Origin: Bacillota bacterium
GTDB lineage: Bacteria > Bacillota > Clostridia > DSM-8532
Direction: 5' to 3'
DNA length: 41,384 nucleotides
NCBI GenBank assembly: GCA_023459915.1
Contig: JAEWSN010000110.1
Coordinates: 1 to 41,384 of the forward strand
Shown: positions 31,474 through 39,522 of the stretch, piece by piece
Position numbering within the stretch: position 1 is the first letter of the stretch
How the letters are laid out: each line of letters opens with the position of its first letter
The notes under the pieces: model-generated
Databases searched by the model: none
What the model was told of the DNA's origin: nothing
What the model saw: only the letters and a program-made list of their open reading frames with translations
Translations under genes and position numbers: made by a program

Positions 31474-32424
31474 ATGAGCCCAGGTCAACCATCCGTTTTA
31501 GTCATCGGCGGGCCCACCGCGTCCGGAAAAACGGCGCTGGCGGTCGATGCCGCGCTTGCCTTCGATGGCGAAATCATATCGGCGGATTCCATGCAGATCT
31601 ATCGGGGAATGGACATCGGCACCGCCAAACCCACGGAAGCCGAGCGGCGCGGGGTGCCACACCACCTGCTGGATGTGGTGGCGCCGGATGAGCCTTTCAG
31701 CGTGGCGGACTGGCAGGCTGCGGCCACGCGCTGCATCCGCGACATGCTGGAGCGGGGAAAACGGCCGGTGGTGGTGGGGGGCACCGGGCTGTATCTCAAC
31801 AGTCTGGTGTACAACCTGCAATTCAATCCTGCGGGCGCGGACGAAGCGTTTCGGGAAGACATGCACCGGCTCGCCGCCAGCCACGGCGTGCAGGCGGTGC
31901 ACACGCTGCTGGCACAGGCCGATCCGCAAAGTGCGGCACGCATCCACCCGAACAATCTGGTCAGGGTCATCCGCACGCTCGAAGTGGTTCGGCAGACCGG
32001 GGAGCCCATGAGCCTGCACCACCGGCGCTCCCGGGCCGAACCGTCCCCGTGGCGGTTTGTCATCGCGGGGCTGTTGCCGGAACGCGCTCTGCTGTATGAA
32101 CGCATCAACCGCCGGGTGGATGAAATGGTGGCGGACGGCCTGGTTCAGGAAGTGGCGGGGCTGTTGAAGGCCGGGTATGCGCGGACGCTCCAGTCGATGC
32201 AGGGTATCGGGTACAAGGAACTTGCTGCCTGGATGGCCGGTGAAACCTCGTGGGAGGCGGCGCTTGAACAGATCCGGCAGGGCTCCCGCCGGTATGCCAA
32301 GCGGCAGGTGACCTGGTTTGCCCGCCTGGAAGGCCTGCAGTGGATGGATCCGCTGGTCATGGGGCGCGACGCGATGCTGCAGACACTCGGCCGGCGACTT
32401 GCGTCTGCCGGGGAGGAGGATTGA
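31474..32424 (+). CDS. miaA: tRNA dimethylallyltransferase
   Basis: A 316-residue enzyme that transfers a dimethylallyl group from DMAPP to N6 of A37 in tRNAs reading codons that start with U, giving the substrate of MiaB. The P-loop is GGPTASGKT, followed by ISADSMQIYRGMDIGTAKPT, VVGGTGLYL and, near the C-terminus, MQGIGYKELAAW and RRYAKRQVTWFARL. AGGAGG with a 7-base gap precedes the ATG. The last residues (ASAGEED) and the stop codon lie inside the first units of a 22-bp repeat array that continues into the hfq leader. Confidence 0.97.
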   Translation: MSPGQPSVLVIGGPTASGKTALAVDAALAFDGEIISADSMQIYRGMDIGTAKPTEAERRGVPHHLLDVVAPDEPFSVADWQAAATRCIRDMLERGKRPVVVGGTGLYLNSLVYNLQFNPAGADEAFREDMHRLAASHGVQAVHTLLAQADPQSAARIHPNNLVRVIRTLEVVRQTGEPMSLHHRRSRAEPSPWRFVIAGLLPERALLYERINRRVDEMVADGLVQEVAGLLKAGYARTLQSMQGIGYKELAAWMAGETSWEAALEQIRQGSRRYAKRQVTWFARLEGLQWMDPLVMGRDAMLQTLGRRLASAGEED

Positions 32425-32552
32425 GTCTGCCGAATTGTCGCCTTGCGTCTGCCGGGGAGGAGGATTGAACCGGCCGAATTGGCGACTTGCCTCTGCCGGG
32501 TTGGAAGCTTGATCCCGCCGGGGGGAGACTTGAATCCCCCGAATCAATCGGG
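32398..32552. repeat. About 22-bp degenerate tandem array across the end of miaA
   Basis: Seven units start at 32398, 32421, 32442, 32465, 32486, 32508 and 32529, in an alternating 23/21-bp pattern that gives a 44-bp higher-order repeat. Most units begin CTTG or TTGA, with CTGCCG or a variant in the middle. The miaA stop lies in the TTGA of unit 2. Unit 7 supplies the -35 element of the hfq promoter. Confidence 0.85.
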
Positions 32553-32558
32553 TAAGAT
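32530..32558 (+). promoter_or_regulatory. Candidate promoter of hfq
   Basis: TTGAAT at 32530-32535 and TAAGAT at 32553-32558 are exactly 17 bp apart. The -35 is the start of the last repeat unit. The predicted transcript would have an 85- to 90-base leader before the hfq ATG. Confidence 0.6.
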
Positions 32559-32651
32559 GAACGTACGGCGTGGCAGGGAATGGTATCTCTCTTTCCGTAG
32601 TTCGCGCCGAATGAATTGAGTTGAGTTGATTTGTACAGCAGGAGGACTCCC

Positions 32652-32900
32652 ATGAATAAAAACATCAATTTGCAAGACGTCTTTCTCAATCAGGTTCGCA
32701 AGGATCATGTGCCCGTCACCGTGTACCTGACCAATGGTTTTCAGCTGCGCGGCATGGTCAAAGGGTTCGACAATTTCACCGTCGTCCTCGACAGTGAGGG
32801 CAAGCAGCAGCTGGTTTACAAGCACGCCATCTCCACTGTGTCGCCGATGAAGGCCGTCAACATCATTTTCAGCGATGCGCCGCCCGTCCGGGAACCCTGA
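32652..32900 (+). CDS. hfq: RNA chaperone Hfq
   Basis: An 82-residue Sm-like protein forming a hexameric ring that binds small RNAs and mRNAs. The Sm1 motif runs through VPVTVYLTNGFQLRG and FDNFTVVL. The Sm2 motif is the diagnostic YKHAISTVSP. The C-terminal tail is short, as usual in Gram-positive bacteria. CAGGAGG with a 6-base gap precedes the ATG. The position after miaA is the classic arrangement; here a repeat array with a promoter separates the two genes, so hfq may be expressed independently. The next gene begins 26 bp downstream. Confidence 0.97.
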   Translation: MNKNINLQDVFLNQVRKDHVPVTVYLTNGFQLRGMVKGFDNFTVVLDSEGKQQLVYKHAISTVSPMKAVNIIFSDAPPVREP

Positions 32901-32925
32901 CGACGGATAGGAGGGGCACAACCCA

Positions 32926-34116
32926 ATGGCAGACACATCTCCCAAAAAGCGCATCCTGATCACCATGATCGAGGTGGGCGGTTGTCACGCGTCCATCGCC
33001 TATGCGGTTCAGGACGCGTTGATGCTGTCCTGCCCCGGCATGTACGACATCCAGGTGGTGGATCTGCCCCGGGCCTGTGGTGCCCGGGGCATGGATCGCC
33101 ATCTGAAGCACCTGTGGCGGATGGCGCTGGCCAGGCCCGTGCTGACCACGCGTCTGAGCACCTGGCTCGAAGAGGTGGGCACGCTCGCAAACAGCAACCG
33201 CATTGTGCGTCTGCTGTTCGGGGAGTTTGTGCGAAAGGGCATGCGTTTCATCGAGCAGGCCAACCCGGATCTGGTCATCAGCACACATTTCTTCTGCACC
33301 TCCGTGGCCGTGTTCGCCCGTCAGCAGTCCGGCGGGACGTATCCCGTCGTGTCACATGTCAGCGATCCCTTTCGTGCCCATGGCCTGTGGGTGAACCCGC
33401 TGGCCGACGAGGTCATCGTCTGTTCCCAGGCGGTGCGGGATCAGCTGGCGGCAATGGGCCAGCCCTCGGAGAGGCTTTCGGTGCTGCCCTTTCCCATCAA
33501 TCCGCGTTTTTTCGCGCCCATCGGTTCGGATCGGACGGCGGTGCTGCAAGCGCTCAATCTGTCTCCCGAGCGGCTCACCATTCTGGCGAGCGCCGGGGGA
33601 GAGGGCGTGGGCAACATGTCGTCCTTTTTGCGCCGGCTGTACCTGTCGGAGCTGCCGTGCAATGTCATCGCGGTCTGCGGAAGAAACGAGCGGCTGCACA
33701 AGGAGCTGTCCCTGCTGGCCATGCGCGATTCGCCAGTCCGGATGGCGGTGCTTGGATTTGTCCGGAACATGAACGAGCTGGCGGAGGCGGCGGATGTCGG
33801 CATGGTGAAGGCCGGTCCGTCCAGCCTGCTGGAGTTGCTCGCGAAAGACTGCCCCGTGATGGTGACCCAGGTGGCGGCAAAAATTGAGGAGGGCAACCTG
33901 CGTTTTGTGATGGACAACGGGTTTGGCTGGGATGTCCGGGAACCGGAAGCCTTTGACAAAGCCCTGCGGAACCTGCGGGATCCGTCTTTTCTGGCACAGG
34001 CCGGGGAGCGGATACGAAAAAGCGGCGCGCTGGCGGAATTGCCGGGCGCCGCCGCAAGGGTGGCGGAAAGAATCGTTGCGCGTCTGCCGGCCGGAACCGA
34101 CCGTCCTACACGTTGA
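32926..34116 (+). CDS. GT28-type glycosyltransferase, MGDG-synthase/UgtP-like
   Basis: A 396-residue GT-B fold protein. The N-terminal part (about 10-170) fits the MGDG synthase domain, with VGGCHASIAYAVQDAL in place of the usual GGGH motif, and PDLVISTHFF followed by VVSHVSDPF. The C-terminal part (from about 200) resembles the GT28 domain, with ILASAGGEGVGN, CGRNERLHKEL and the acceptor-side MVKAGPSSLLELLA. Such enzymes glycosylate diacylglycerol or similar membrane lipids; the lipid and sugar here are inferred only. AGGAGG precedes the ATG. It follows hfq by 26 bp and its end overlaps the convergent ychF by 11 bases. Confidence 0.85.
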   Translation: MADTSPKKRILITMIEVGGCHASIAYAVQDALMLSCPGMYDIQVVDLPRACGARGMDRHLKHLWRMALARPVLTTRLSTWLEEVGTLANSNRIVRLLFGEFVRKGMRFIEQANPDLVISTHFFCTSVAVFARQQSGGTYPVVSHVSDPFRAHGLWVNPLADEVIVCSQAVRDQLAAMGQPSERLSVLPFPINPRFFAPIGSDRTAVLQALNLSPERLTILASAGGEGVGNMSSFLRRLYLSELPCNVIAVCGRNERLHKELSLLAMRDSPVRMAVLGFVRNMNELAEAADVGMVKAGPSSLLELLAKDCPVMVTQVAAKIEEGNLRFVMDNGFGWDVREPEAFDKALRNLRDPSFLAQAGERIRKSGALAELPGAAARVAERIVARLPAGTDRPTR

Positions 34117-35200
34117 AGCGGAAAAGGGTGACATCGCCGTCCTTCATGACATATTCCTTGCCTTCCGAACGGACAAGTCCCTGCTCGCGCGCGGCGGCGT
34201 AGGTGCCCAGGCGGATGAGATCCCCATAGGCGACAATTTCCGCGCGGATGAACCCGCGCTCAAAATCCGTGTGGATTTTTCCCGCAGCCTGTGGCGCCTT
34301 GGTTCCCTTGGTGATGGTCCAGGCGCGCACCTCCTGTTCGCCGGCGGTGAGGAAGCTGATGAGCCCGAGCAGCCGGTAGCTGGCCTTGACCAGCTGATCC
34401 AGGCCGGATTCCTCCAGCCCGAGCGCCTCGAGGAAATCCTGACGGTCCGCGTCATCGAGCTGGGCAATCTCCTCCTCGATGCGCGCGCACACAACCATGA
34501 CCTCGGCATGTTCCTCCGCCGCGGCCTGCCGCACCTTTTCCACATGGGGATTTGTGGCGAGGGTGGCAAGATCGTTTTCCGAAACATTGGCGCAGTAAAG
34601 CAGGGGCTTGGAGGTGAGCAGGAACATGCCGTCCACCCATTCCTGTTCCTCCTCGGTCAGGGACATGGTGCGAACCAGCCGGCCCGCTTCCAGTACGGCC
34701 TTGATGCGCTCCTGCAGTGCCAGCTCGGCGGCGGGGCGCCTGTCGCCACCCTTCATGCTTTTCCGGGTGCGATCCATGCGCTTTTCGATGGCCTCGAGAT
34801 CGGAGAAGATGAGTTCAAGGTGGATGGTTTCGATATCCCGGATGGGATCCACCGAGCCGTCCACATGCACAATGTTGCCGTCCTCGAAACACCGCACCAC
34901 ATGGACAATCGCATCCACCTCTCGGATGTGGGCCAGGAACTTGTTTCCAAGCCCTTCTCCGCGGCTCGCGCCACGCACGAGGCCCGCGATGTCCACGAAC
35001 TCAATGGCGGTGGGGGTGATTTTTTTGGGGTGATAGATGTCTGCCAGGTGACCCAGCCGTTCATCCGGCACGCTGACGATGCCGATGTTGGGATCGATGG
35101 TGCAGAAGGGATAATTGGCGCTTTCCGCGCCTGCCTTGGTGATGGCGTTGAAGAGCGTGCTCTTGCCGACATTGGGGAGACCGACGATGCCAAGTTTCAT
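34106..35200 (-). CDS. ychF: Redox-regulated ATPase YchF (Obg-like)
   Basis: A 364-residue P-loop protein of the Obg family that binds ribosomes and, unlike other Obg proteins, prefers ATP. G1 is GIVGLPNVGKSTLFNA, G2 NYPFCTIDPN and G3 DIAGLVRGAS. The G4 position reads NVSE rather than NKxD, which fits ATP use. A coiled-coil insertion (about 125-200) and a C-terminal TGS domain (from about 280) follow. ATG at 35198-35200 has AAAGGAAA upstream; the frame is open further but without a site. It has its own strong promoter. Confidence 0.97.
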   Translation of the reverse strand: MKLGIVGLPNVGKSTLFNAITKAGAESANYPFCTIDPNIGIVSVPDERLGHLADIYHPKKITPTAIEFVDIAGLVRGASRGEGLGNKFLAHIREVDAIVHVVRCFEDGNIVHVDGSVDPIRDIETIHLELIFSDLEAIEKRMDRTRKSMKGGDRRPAAELALQERIKAVLEAGRLVRTMSLTEEEQEWVDGMFLLTSKPLLYCANVSENDLATLATNPHVEKVRQAAAEEHAEVMVVCARIEEEIAQLDDADRQDFLEALGLEESGLDQLVKASYRLLGLISFLTAGEQEVRAWTITKGTKAPQAAGKIHTDFERGFIRAEIVAYGDLIRLGTYAAAREQGLVRSEGKEYVMKDGDVTLFRFNV

Positions 35201-35375
35201 GAAGCAGATTTCCTTTCGGGGCCGCCCGGTTGAGGCAGGAGGCCGATGATGCCTTTTCTTCAGTCCGTGCGGCCGGTGACGGCACCGCACACGGAGATGG
35301 CCCTGCCGATCCGGCCGGGGCCAACGGATGCAACGGATGCATGGGAAAGAACAAAACAATTAATATACCCGTATG

Positions 35376-35404
35376 ATTATACCTGAAACATCCTTTTTTG
35401 TTAA
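35376..35404 (-). promoter_or_regulatory. Promoter of ychF
   Basis: On the minus strand TTAACA (35404-35399) and a perfect TATAAT (35381-35376) are 17 bp apart. The leader to the ychF ATG is about 170 bases. Confidence 0.7.
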
Positions 35405-35443
35405 GCGTCGCGCGTCACGCGTGGAAACGAATCGGTGCGGCTG

Positions 35444-35452
35444 TGTTATAAT
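35444..35452 (+). promoter_or_regulatory. Extended -10 promoter of rluB
   Basis: TGTTATAAT at 35444-35452 is a perfect extended -10; the -35 region is weak. It lies about 38 bases before the rluB start. Confidence 0.6.
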
Positions 35453-35489
35453 GGGTGCTGATGCGGTGACAGCACCGCGAAGGAGAGAC

Positions 35490-36206
35490 ATGGAACAGGA
35501 ATCAATGCGTTTGCAGAAGTATCTCGCGCGGTGCGGGGTCGCCTCGAGGCGCGCGGCCGAGGTCATGATCCGGGAAGGCCGCGTCACCGTCGACGGCCTC
35601 GCGGTGACAGACATGGGCCGGCAGGTCACGGGAACCGAGCGGATTGCCGTGGACGGCCAGCCGGTGGTTCCCGAGGAACGCAAGGTCTATGTGGTGCTTC
35701 ACAAGCCTGAGGGATATGTCTGCACGGTTCGCGATCCGCAGGGGCGTCCCACGGTGATGGCGCTGGTGGCGGACTTGAAGGAGCGTGTCTACCCGGTCGG
35801 CCGCCTGGACTGGGATTCCTCCGGATTGCTGCTGTTGACCAATGACGGCGATTTTGCCTATCGGCTCACACATCCGCGCCACGAAATCGCCAAATGCTAT
35901 CTCGCGCTGGTCGAGGGTGTTCCCTCCGGCCACGAGCTCAACACGCTGCGACGCGGGGTGATGCTCGACGGACGCCTCACCGCGCCGGCAGAGGTTTGGT
36001 GCACGCCGCTCAATCCGCAGATTTCAGAAATGGAGATTGTCATCCATGAAGGCCGCAACCGCCAGGTGCGGCGCATGTGCGAGGCCGTGGGGCATCCCGT
36101 GCGGGCGCTCAAGCGCATCGCCATCGGCGGTCTGGTGCTCGGCGACTTGCCCGAGGGGACGTGGCGGCACGCGTCGGAAGCGGATATCCAGCTTATTTTC
36201 GCGTAA
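35490..36206 (+). CDS. rluB: Pseudouridine synthase of the RsuA/RluB/RluE/RluF family
   Basis: A 238-residue rRNA pseudouridine synthase. An N-terminal S4 RNA-binding domain (about 1-60: MRLQKYLARCGVASRRAAE) precedes the catalytic domain with GRLDWDSSGLLLLTNDGDFA, where Asp107 is the catalytic residue, and EGRNRQVRRMCEAVGHPV. Members modify 23S (RluB, RluF) or 16S (RsuA) rRNA. The best fit in Firmicutes is RluB, but the exact site is an inference. GAAGGAGAGAC precedes the ATG at 35490. The membrane-protein gene starts 71 bp downstream. Confidence 0.93.
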   Translation: MEQESMRLQKYLARCGVASRRAAEVMIREGRVTVDGLAVTDMGRQVTGTERIAVDGQPVVPEERKVYVVLHKPEGYVCTVRDPQGRPTVMALVADLKERVYPVGRLDWDSSGLLLLTNDGDFAYRLTHPRHEIAKCYLALVEGVPSGHELNTLRRGVMLDGRLTAPAEVWCTPLNPQISEMEIVIHEGRNRQVRRMCEAVGHPVRALKRIAIGGLVLGDLPEGTWRHASEADIQLIFA

Positions 36207-36277
36207 CCGGGAAAAACGGAATGACAGGCCACGCCACCGCAATCATCGTCACGCCTGAGGGCGACAGGGAGACAAAG

Positions 36278-37186
36278 ATGCAGCAGCAGGACAAATCGGC
36301 ACCCCCCGTCAAGGGACTGTTCGCGTACTTTCGGGAAATCATCCGTTTTCATGACGCGGGGACGCCGCGGTTCGTCCAGCTGCTGTTTGTCCTGATGCTG
36401 GCCGTGCTCTATGGCGCGGTGCTGCTGATGGCTCCGTATGTGCGGCAGCTCGACGTGCTGTATCAGGGAATTGTGAACAGACTGGTCGAAGCCGTCGACA
36501 ATGACGCGGCCCTGCGCATCCTCGAGGAGGTGCTGACCCCCGAAAAGCGGGCGGCGCTGGTCTCCTCCGTCGGCGCGGTGCTTGGCATCTCGCTGGTGGC
36601 GCGCGTCCTGGCACAGGGGATGGCCATACTGTACGGGTATGTGTGGCATCAGGGGCGACTCTCGCCGGAGCATACGGTGCGTCAGACCATGCACGCGTTC
36701 TTTTTTCGGCTGCCCCGTCTGGCGGCTGTGAACCTGCTGTTCTATGCGGCTTTGCTTGCCGCGGGCATCGCCGTTTCCGTCGTCTTCGGCATTCTCAGTG
36801 TTCTGATCCCGGTGTTTGCGGTGCTCTTGTCCGTGATGGTTCCCATTCTGTTCCTGGTTGCCACCGGATTGTTTGCTTTTCGTGACATGAGCGTGCTCGC
36901 CGGTCGCACAAGGGTGCTCGAAACCTTCAAGGCCAGCTGGAAGCTCACCGACGGCGCCCGCCGTGTGATCGTGGGCAATCTGGTGATGCTCAATGTGCTG
37001 GCCATGCTGATTTCCTCCATGGCGGGGGGCAACGCCGACGGGTCTCCGGTCGCGGCCTTTGTCGTGACCTTCCTCGATGTCATCATGCTGCTGGTCACGC
37101 AGCGCCTTGTGGTGCGCATGTACGAGGACGCACGGGAGGCGCATGTGCATCGGCCCGGCAGCGTCGTCGAGACGGGGAATCCTTGA
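36278..37186 (+). CDS. Multi-pass membrane protein of unknown function
   Basis: A 302-residue protein with about six to seven hydrophobic segments: about 28-52 (VQLLFVLMLAVLYGAVLLMA), 88-115, two adjacent spans in about 150-205 (LLFYAALLAAGIAVSVVFGI and LSVMVPILFLVATGLFAF), about 230-250 and 262-285. The N-terminus is hydrophilic (QQQDKSAPP) and the C-terminus is charged with HRPGSVVETGNP. I see no catalytic motif, signal peptide or transporter signature and do not recognise the family. The start at 36278 has AGGGAGACAAAG before it; an ATG at 36221 is an alternative. Its TGA stop forms part of the TTGACA -35 box of glyA. Confidence 0.75.
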   Translation: MQQQDKSAPPVKGLFAYFREIIRFHDAGTPRFVQLLFVLMLAVLYGAVLLMAPYVRQLDVLYQGIVNRLVEAVDNDAALRILEEVLTPEKRAALVSSVGAVLGISLVARVLAQGMAILYGYVWHQGRLSPEHTVRQTMHAFFFRLPRLAAVNLLFYAALLAAGIAVSVVFGILSVLIPVFAVLLSVMVPILFLVATGLFAFRDMSVLAGRTRVLETFKASWKLTDGARRVIVGNLVMLNVLAMLISSMAGGNADGSPVAAFVVTFLDVIMLLVTQRLVVRMYEDAREAHVHRPGSVVETGNP

Positions 37187-37212
37187 CACGCGGACAAATG
37201 TCCGCGTATAAT
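37183..37212 (+). promoter_or_regulatory. Consensus glyA promoter with a palindrome filling its spacer
   Basis: A perfect TTGACA (37183-37188) and a perfect TATAAT (37207-37212) are separated by exactly 18 bp. Those 18 bp, CGCGGACAAATGTCCGCG, are a perfect inverted repeat (8 bp, AA, 8 bp). A repressor bound there would block RNA polymerase. The upstream membrane-protein stop codon is inside the -35 box. Confidence 0.85.
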
Positions 37213-37369
37213 CACCAACGTATCCCATGTGGCCGCCTGGCCCCGCCGGCGTGCCGCACGCGTTTGCAGACAATCACCAATGGATCGCCGACACGACATG
37301 GATTGCGCATGGCAGGGCTCCCGCCGGCGCGACCGCCTTGTGGGGCGTCATCACAGGGAAGGGGTTAGG
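37213..37369 (+). other. 157-base glyA leader, unassigned
   Basis: The segment between the promoter and the glyA ATG is GC-rich. The sequence ATCACCAA occurs twice (about 37212 and 37273). No terminator or ribosome-site-masking hairpin stands out, and the conserved cores of glycine, ZTP, THF and T-box elements are not visible. Confidence 0.4.
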
Positions 37370-38611
37370 ATGTTGCATTTTGAGGAAATCCAGCGGGTGG
37401 ATCCGGATGTCCACGCGGCCATTCTGGAAGAAGTGGCCCGCCAGTCGGAGAAAATCGAACTGATCGCGTCAGAAAACTTCGTCAGCCAGGCGGTGCTGGA
37501 GGCGGCGGGCTCGCCGTTGACCAACAAATACGCCGAGGGCTATCCGGGCCGCCGGTATTACGGCGGATGCGAGCATGTGGATGTGGTGGAGTCCCTGGCC
37601 ATCGCGCGCGCGAAGCAGCTGTTCGGCGCCGAGCATGCCAATGTGCAGCCGCATTCCGGCGCACAGGCAAACATGGCCGTCTTTTTTGCCATGCTGCAGC
37701 CGGGCGACACCTTCATGGGCATGAACCTGGCCCATGGCGGGCATCTGTCCCATGGCATGCACCTGAACATGTCCGGCAAATACTACAATGTGGTGCCCTA
37801 CGGCGTGCGCCCTGAAGATGGATATATCGACTATGACGAGCTGCGCCGGACGGCGCTTTCCTGCAAGCCCAAAATGATCATCGCCGGTGCCAGCGCCTAT
37901 TCCCGCACGCTCGACTTCAAGGCGTTCCGGGAGATCTGCGACGAGGTGGGCGCACTCCTGATGGTGGACATGGCCCACATTGCCGGCCTCGTGGCCGCAG
38001 GCGTCCACCCAAGCCCGGTGCCGTATGCGGACTTTGTCACCACCACCACGCACAAAACCCTGCGCGGCCCGCGCGGCGGCATGATTCTGTGCAAGGCCCA
38101 ATACCAGAAGGAAATTGATCGCGCGGTCTTCCCGGGCATCCAGGGGGGGCCGCTGATGCACGTCATCGCAGCCAAGGCGGTGGCCTTCAAGGAGGCGCTC
38201 GACCCGTCCTTCAAGGTCTACCAGCAGCAGGTGGCCGCCAATGCGGCACATCTGGCCAAAAGCCTTGCCGCCCGCGGCTTTGTGATTGTGTCCGGCGGAA
38301 CGGACAACCACCTCATGCTCCTGGATCTCACCAACCGCGGCATCACCGGCAAGGATGCCCAGCTTCGACTTGATGACGTGTTCATCACGGTCAACAAGAA
38401 CGGCATCCCCTTCGACACCTTGAGCCCGGCGGTGACCAGCGGCATCCGCATCGGTACGCCCGCGGTGACCTCCCGGGGCATGAAGGAGCCTCAGATGGAG
38501 GAAATCGCACGGCTCATCGATCTCACCCTCGGGGACGGGTTTGCCGCCGCCAGGGAAGACATCGTGTCCGCAGTCCGCGCCCTGACCGGCCAATACCCGC
38601 TGTACGCGTAA
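37370..38611 (+). CDS. glyA: Serine hydroxymethyltransferase
   Basis: A 413-residue PLP enzyme that interconverts serine and glycine with tetrahydrofolate, the main source of one-carbon units. Marks are EKIELIASENFVS, the NKYAEGYPGRRYYGGCEHVD segment, the VDMAHIAGLVAAG motif and the PLP-lysine segment TTTTHKTLRGPRGG (Lys229), then GIRIGTPAVTSRG. The length is typical. GGGAAGGGG stands before ATG 37370. Other in-frame starts in the leader lack a site. Control is probably through the palindrome in its promoter. Confidence 0.98.
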   Translation: MLHFEEIQRVDPDVHAAILEEVARQSEKIELIASENFVSQAVLEAAGSPLTNKYAEGYPGRRYYGGCEHVDVVESLAIARAKQLFGAEHANVQPHSGAQANMAVFFAMLQPGDTFMGMNLAHGGHLSHGMHLNMSGKYYNVVPYGVRPEDGYIDYDELRRTALSCKPKMIIAGASAYSRTLDFKAFREICDEVGALLMVDMAHIAGLVAAGVHPSPVPYADFVTTTTHKTLRGPRGGMILCKAQYQKEIDRAVFPGIQGGPLMHVIAAKAVAFKEALDPSFKVYQQQVAANAAHLAKSLAARGFVIVSGGTDNHLMLLDLTNRGITGKDAQLRLDDVFITVNKNGIPFDTLSPAVTSGIRIGTPAVTSRGMKEPQMEEIARLIDLTLGDGFAAAREDIVSAVRALTGQYPLYA

Positions 38612-38637
38612 CCTGCGAAACTGCCTGCGACACGGCA

Positions 38638-38666
38638 TTGACAAACACCTGCAGGATGGGTATACT
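38638..38666 (+). promoter_or_regulatory. Promoter of yceD-rpmF
   Basis: TTGACA at 38638-38643 and TATACT at 38661-38666 are 17 bp apart, giving a leader of about 50 bases. Confidence 0.8.
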
Positions 38667-38725
38667 GTTCTGGTGTCCGCAATGGGTCACCTTGCGCTGT
38701 TTTGTCTTGTTCCGGGAGGATTGCC

Positions 38726-39256
38726 ATGAAACTCGACCTCACGCCAATCCTCAAGAATCCGGGTGCCGCATTGGATTTTTCATTCGATGAGCCTCTGGAC
38801 ATGCTTGAGGGAGGAATCGGTACGGTGACATTCACCGGCCCTGTTCATCTCGAAGGCAGCATCCGGAACTTCAACGGCATGCTCGAGCTGGATGCGCTTG
38901 CCGGCGTATCCTACCAGACCCAGTGCGACAGATGTTGCGAACCGATTTCGGATGAATTGTCCGTCGCCATCCACGAGGATGTGACGGAAGAATCCGGAAA
39001 CGCGCCGGAACCGACGGAAGAACAGGAAGAGGAACGGTACACCTTCTCCGGGCACGCGCTCGAGCTGGATGTCATCGCGGCCGAATCCCTGTTGTTGCAG
39101 ACACCCGCGTACAACCTGTGCAAACAGGATTGCAAGGGACTCTGTCCCGTGTGTGGCGCCAACCTGAACCGGACATCCTGCGACTGCGGGTCCAACAAAC
39201 CGGTGGATTTCCGGTTGGAGGCGCTCAAGCGTTTTTCGGATCCGGATGAGTCCTGA
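38726..39256 (+). CDS. yceD: YceD family protein (DUF177)
   Basis: A 176-residue DUF177/YceD protein, a conserved partner gene of rpmF whose role is linked to ribosome or 23S rRNA maturation. An N-terminal beta-rich part precedes CDRCCEPI (residues near 70) and an acidic stretch (TEEQEEE), then the Cys-rich segment CKQDCKGLCPVCGANLN with CDCG, which probably binds zinc. The ATG follows GGGAGG with a 6-base gap. It is cotranscribed with rpmF, 48 bp downstream. Confidence 0.92.
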   Translation: MKLDLTPILKNPGAALDFSFDEPLDMLEGGIGTVTFTGPVHLEGSIRNFNGMLELDALAGVSYQTQCDRCCEPISDELSVAIHEDVTEESGNAPEPTEEQEEERYTFSGHALELDVIAAESLLLQTPAYNLCKQDCKGLCPVCGANLNRTSCDCGSNKPVDFRLEALKRFSDPDES

Positions 39257-39304
39257 CACATCATGCCCACTGCATTGACTTTACCCTGAACGGAGGTGTA
39301 TCAA

Positions 39305-39490
39305 ATGGCGGTTCCAAAGAAGAAAATTTCCAAGCAGCGCAAACACAAGCGCCGTACGCACTACAAGCTGGCGACGCCCGGTTTTGTTGCGTGCCCGAAA
39401 TGCCACGCGCTGAAGCTTCCCCACATGGTCTGCAAGGCTTGCGGATCCTACAATGGGAAGGAAGTTGTCGCGGTGGAAGACAACGCCTGA
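39305..39490 (+). CDS. rpmF: 50S ribosomal protein L32, zinc form
   Basis: A 61-residue L32. The N-terminus MAVPKKKISKQRKHKRR is diagnostic. Two CxxC pairs (CPKC and CKAC) indicate the zinc-binding form. GGAGG with an 8-base gap precedes the ATG. It follows yceD, the usual pair. Two hairpins lie downstream before the next gene. Confidence 0.98.
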   Translation: MAVPKKKISKQRKHKRRTHYKLATPGFVACPKCHALKLPHMVCKACGSYNGKEVVAVEDNA

Positions 39491-39522
39491 TCGCACCCCG
39501 CGTTCGGGCCAGGACGACCATC

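Noticed and set aside
32398..32552. CRISPR or phage attachment site at the end of miaA
   Set aside because: The units are tandem without spacers, and no integrase or cas gene is present.
37213..37369. ZTP (pfl) riboswitch before glyA
   Set aside because: Fragments such as GACCGCCTTG recall the 3' part, but the conserved GUGACUGGCG and CCGCCUGGGC pairing elements are absent.
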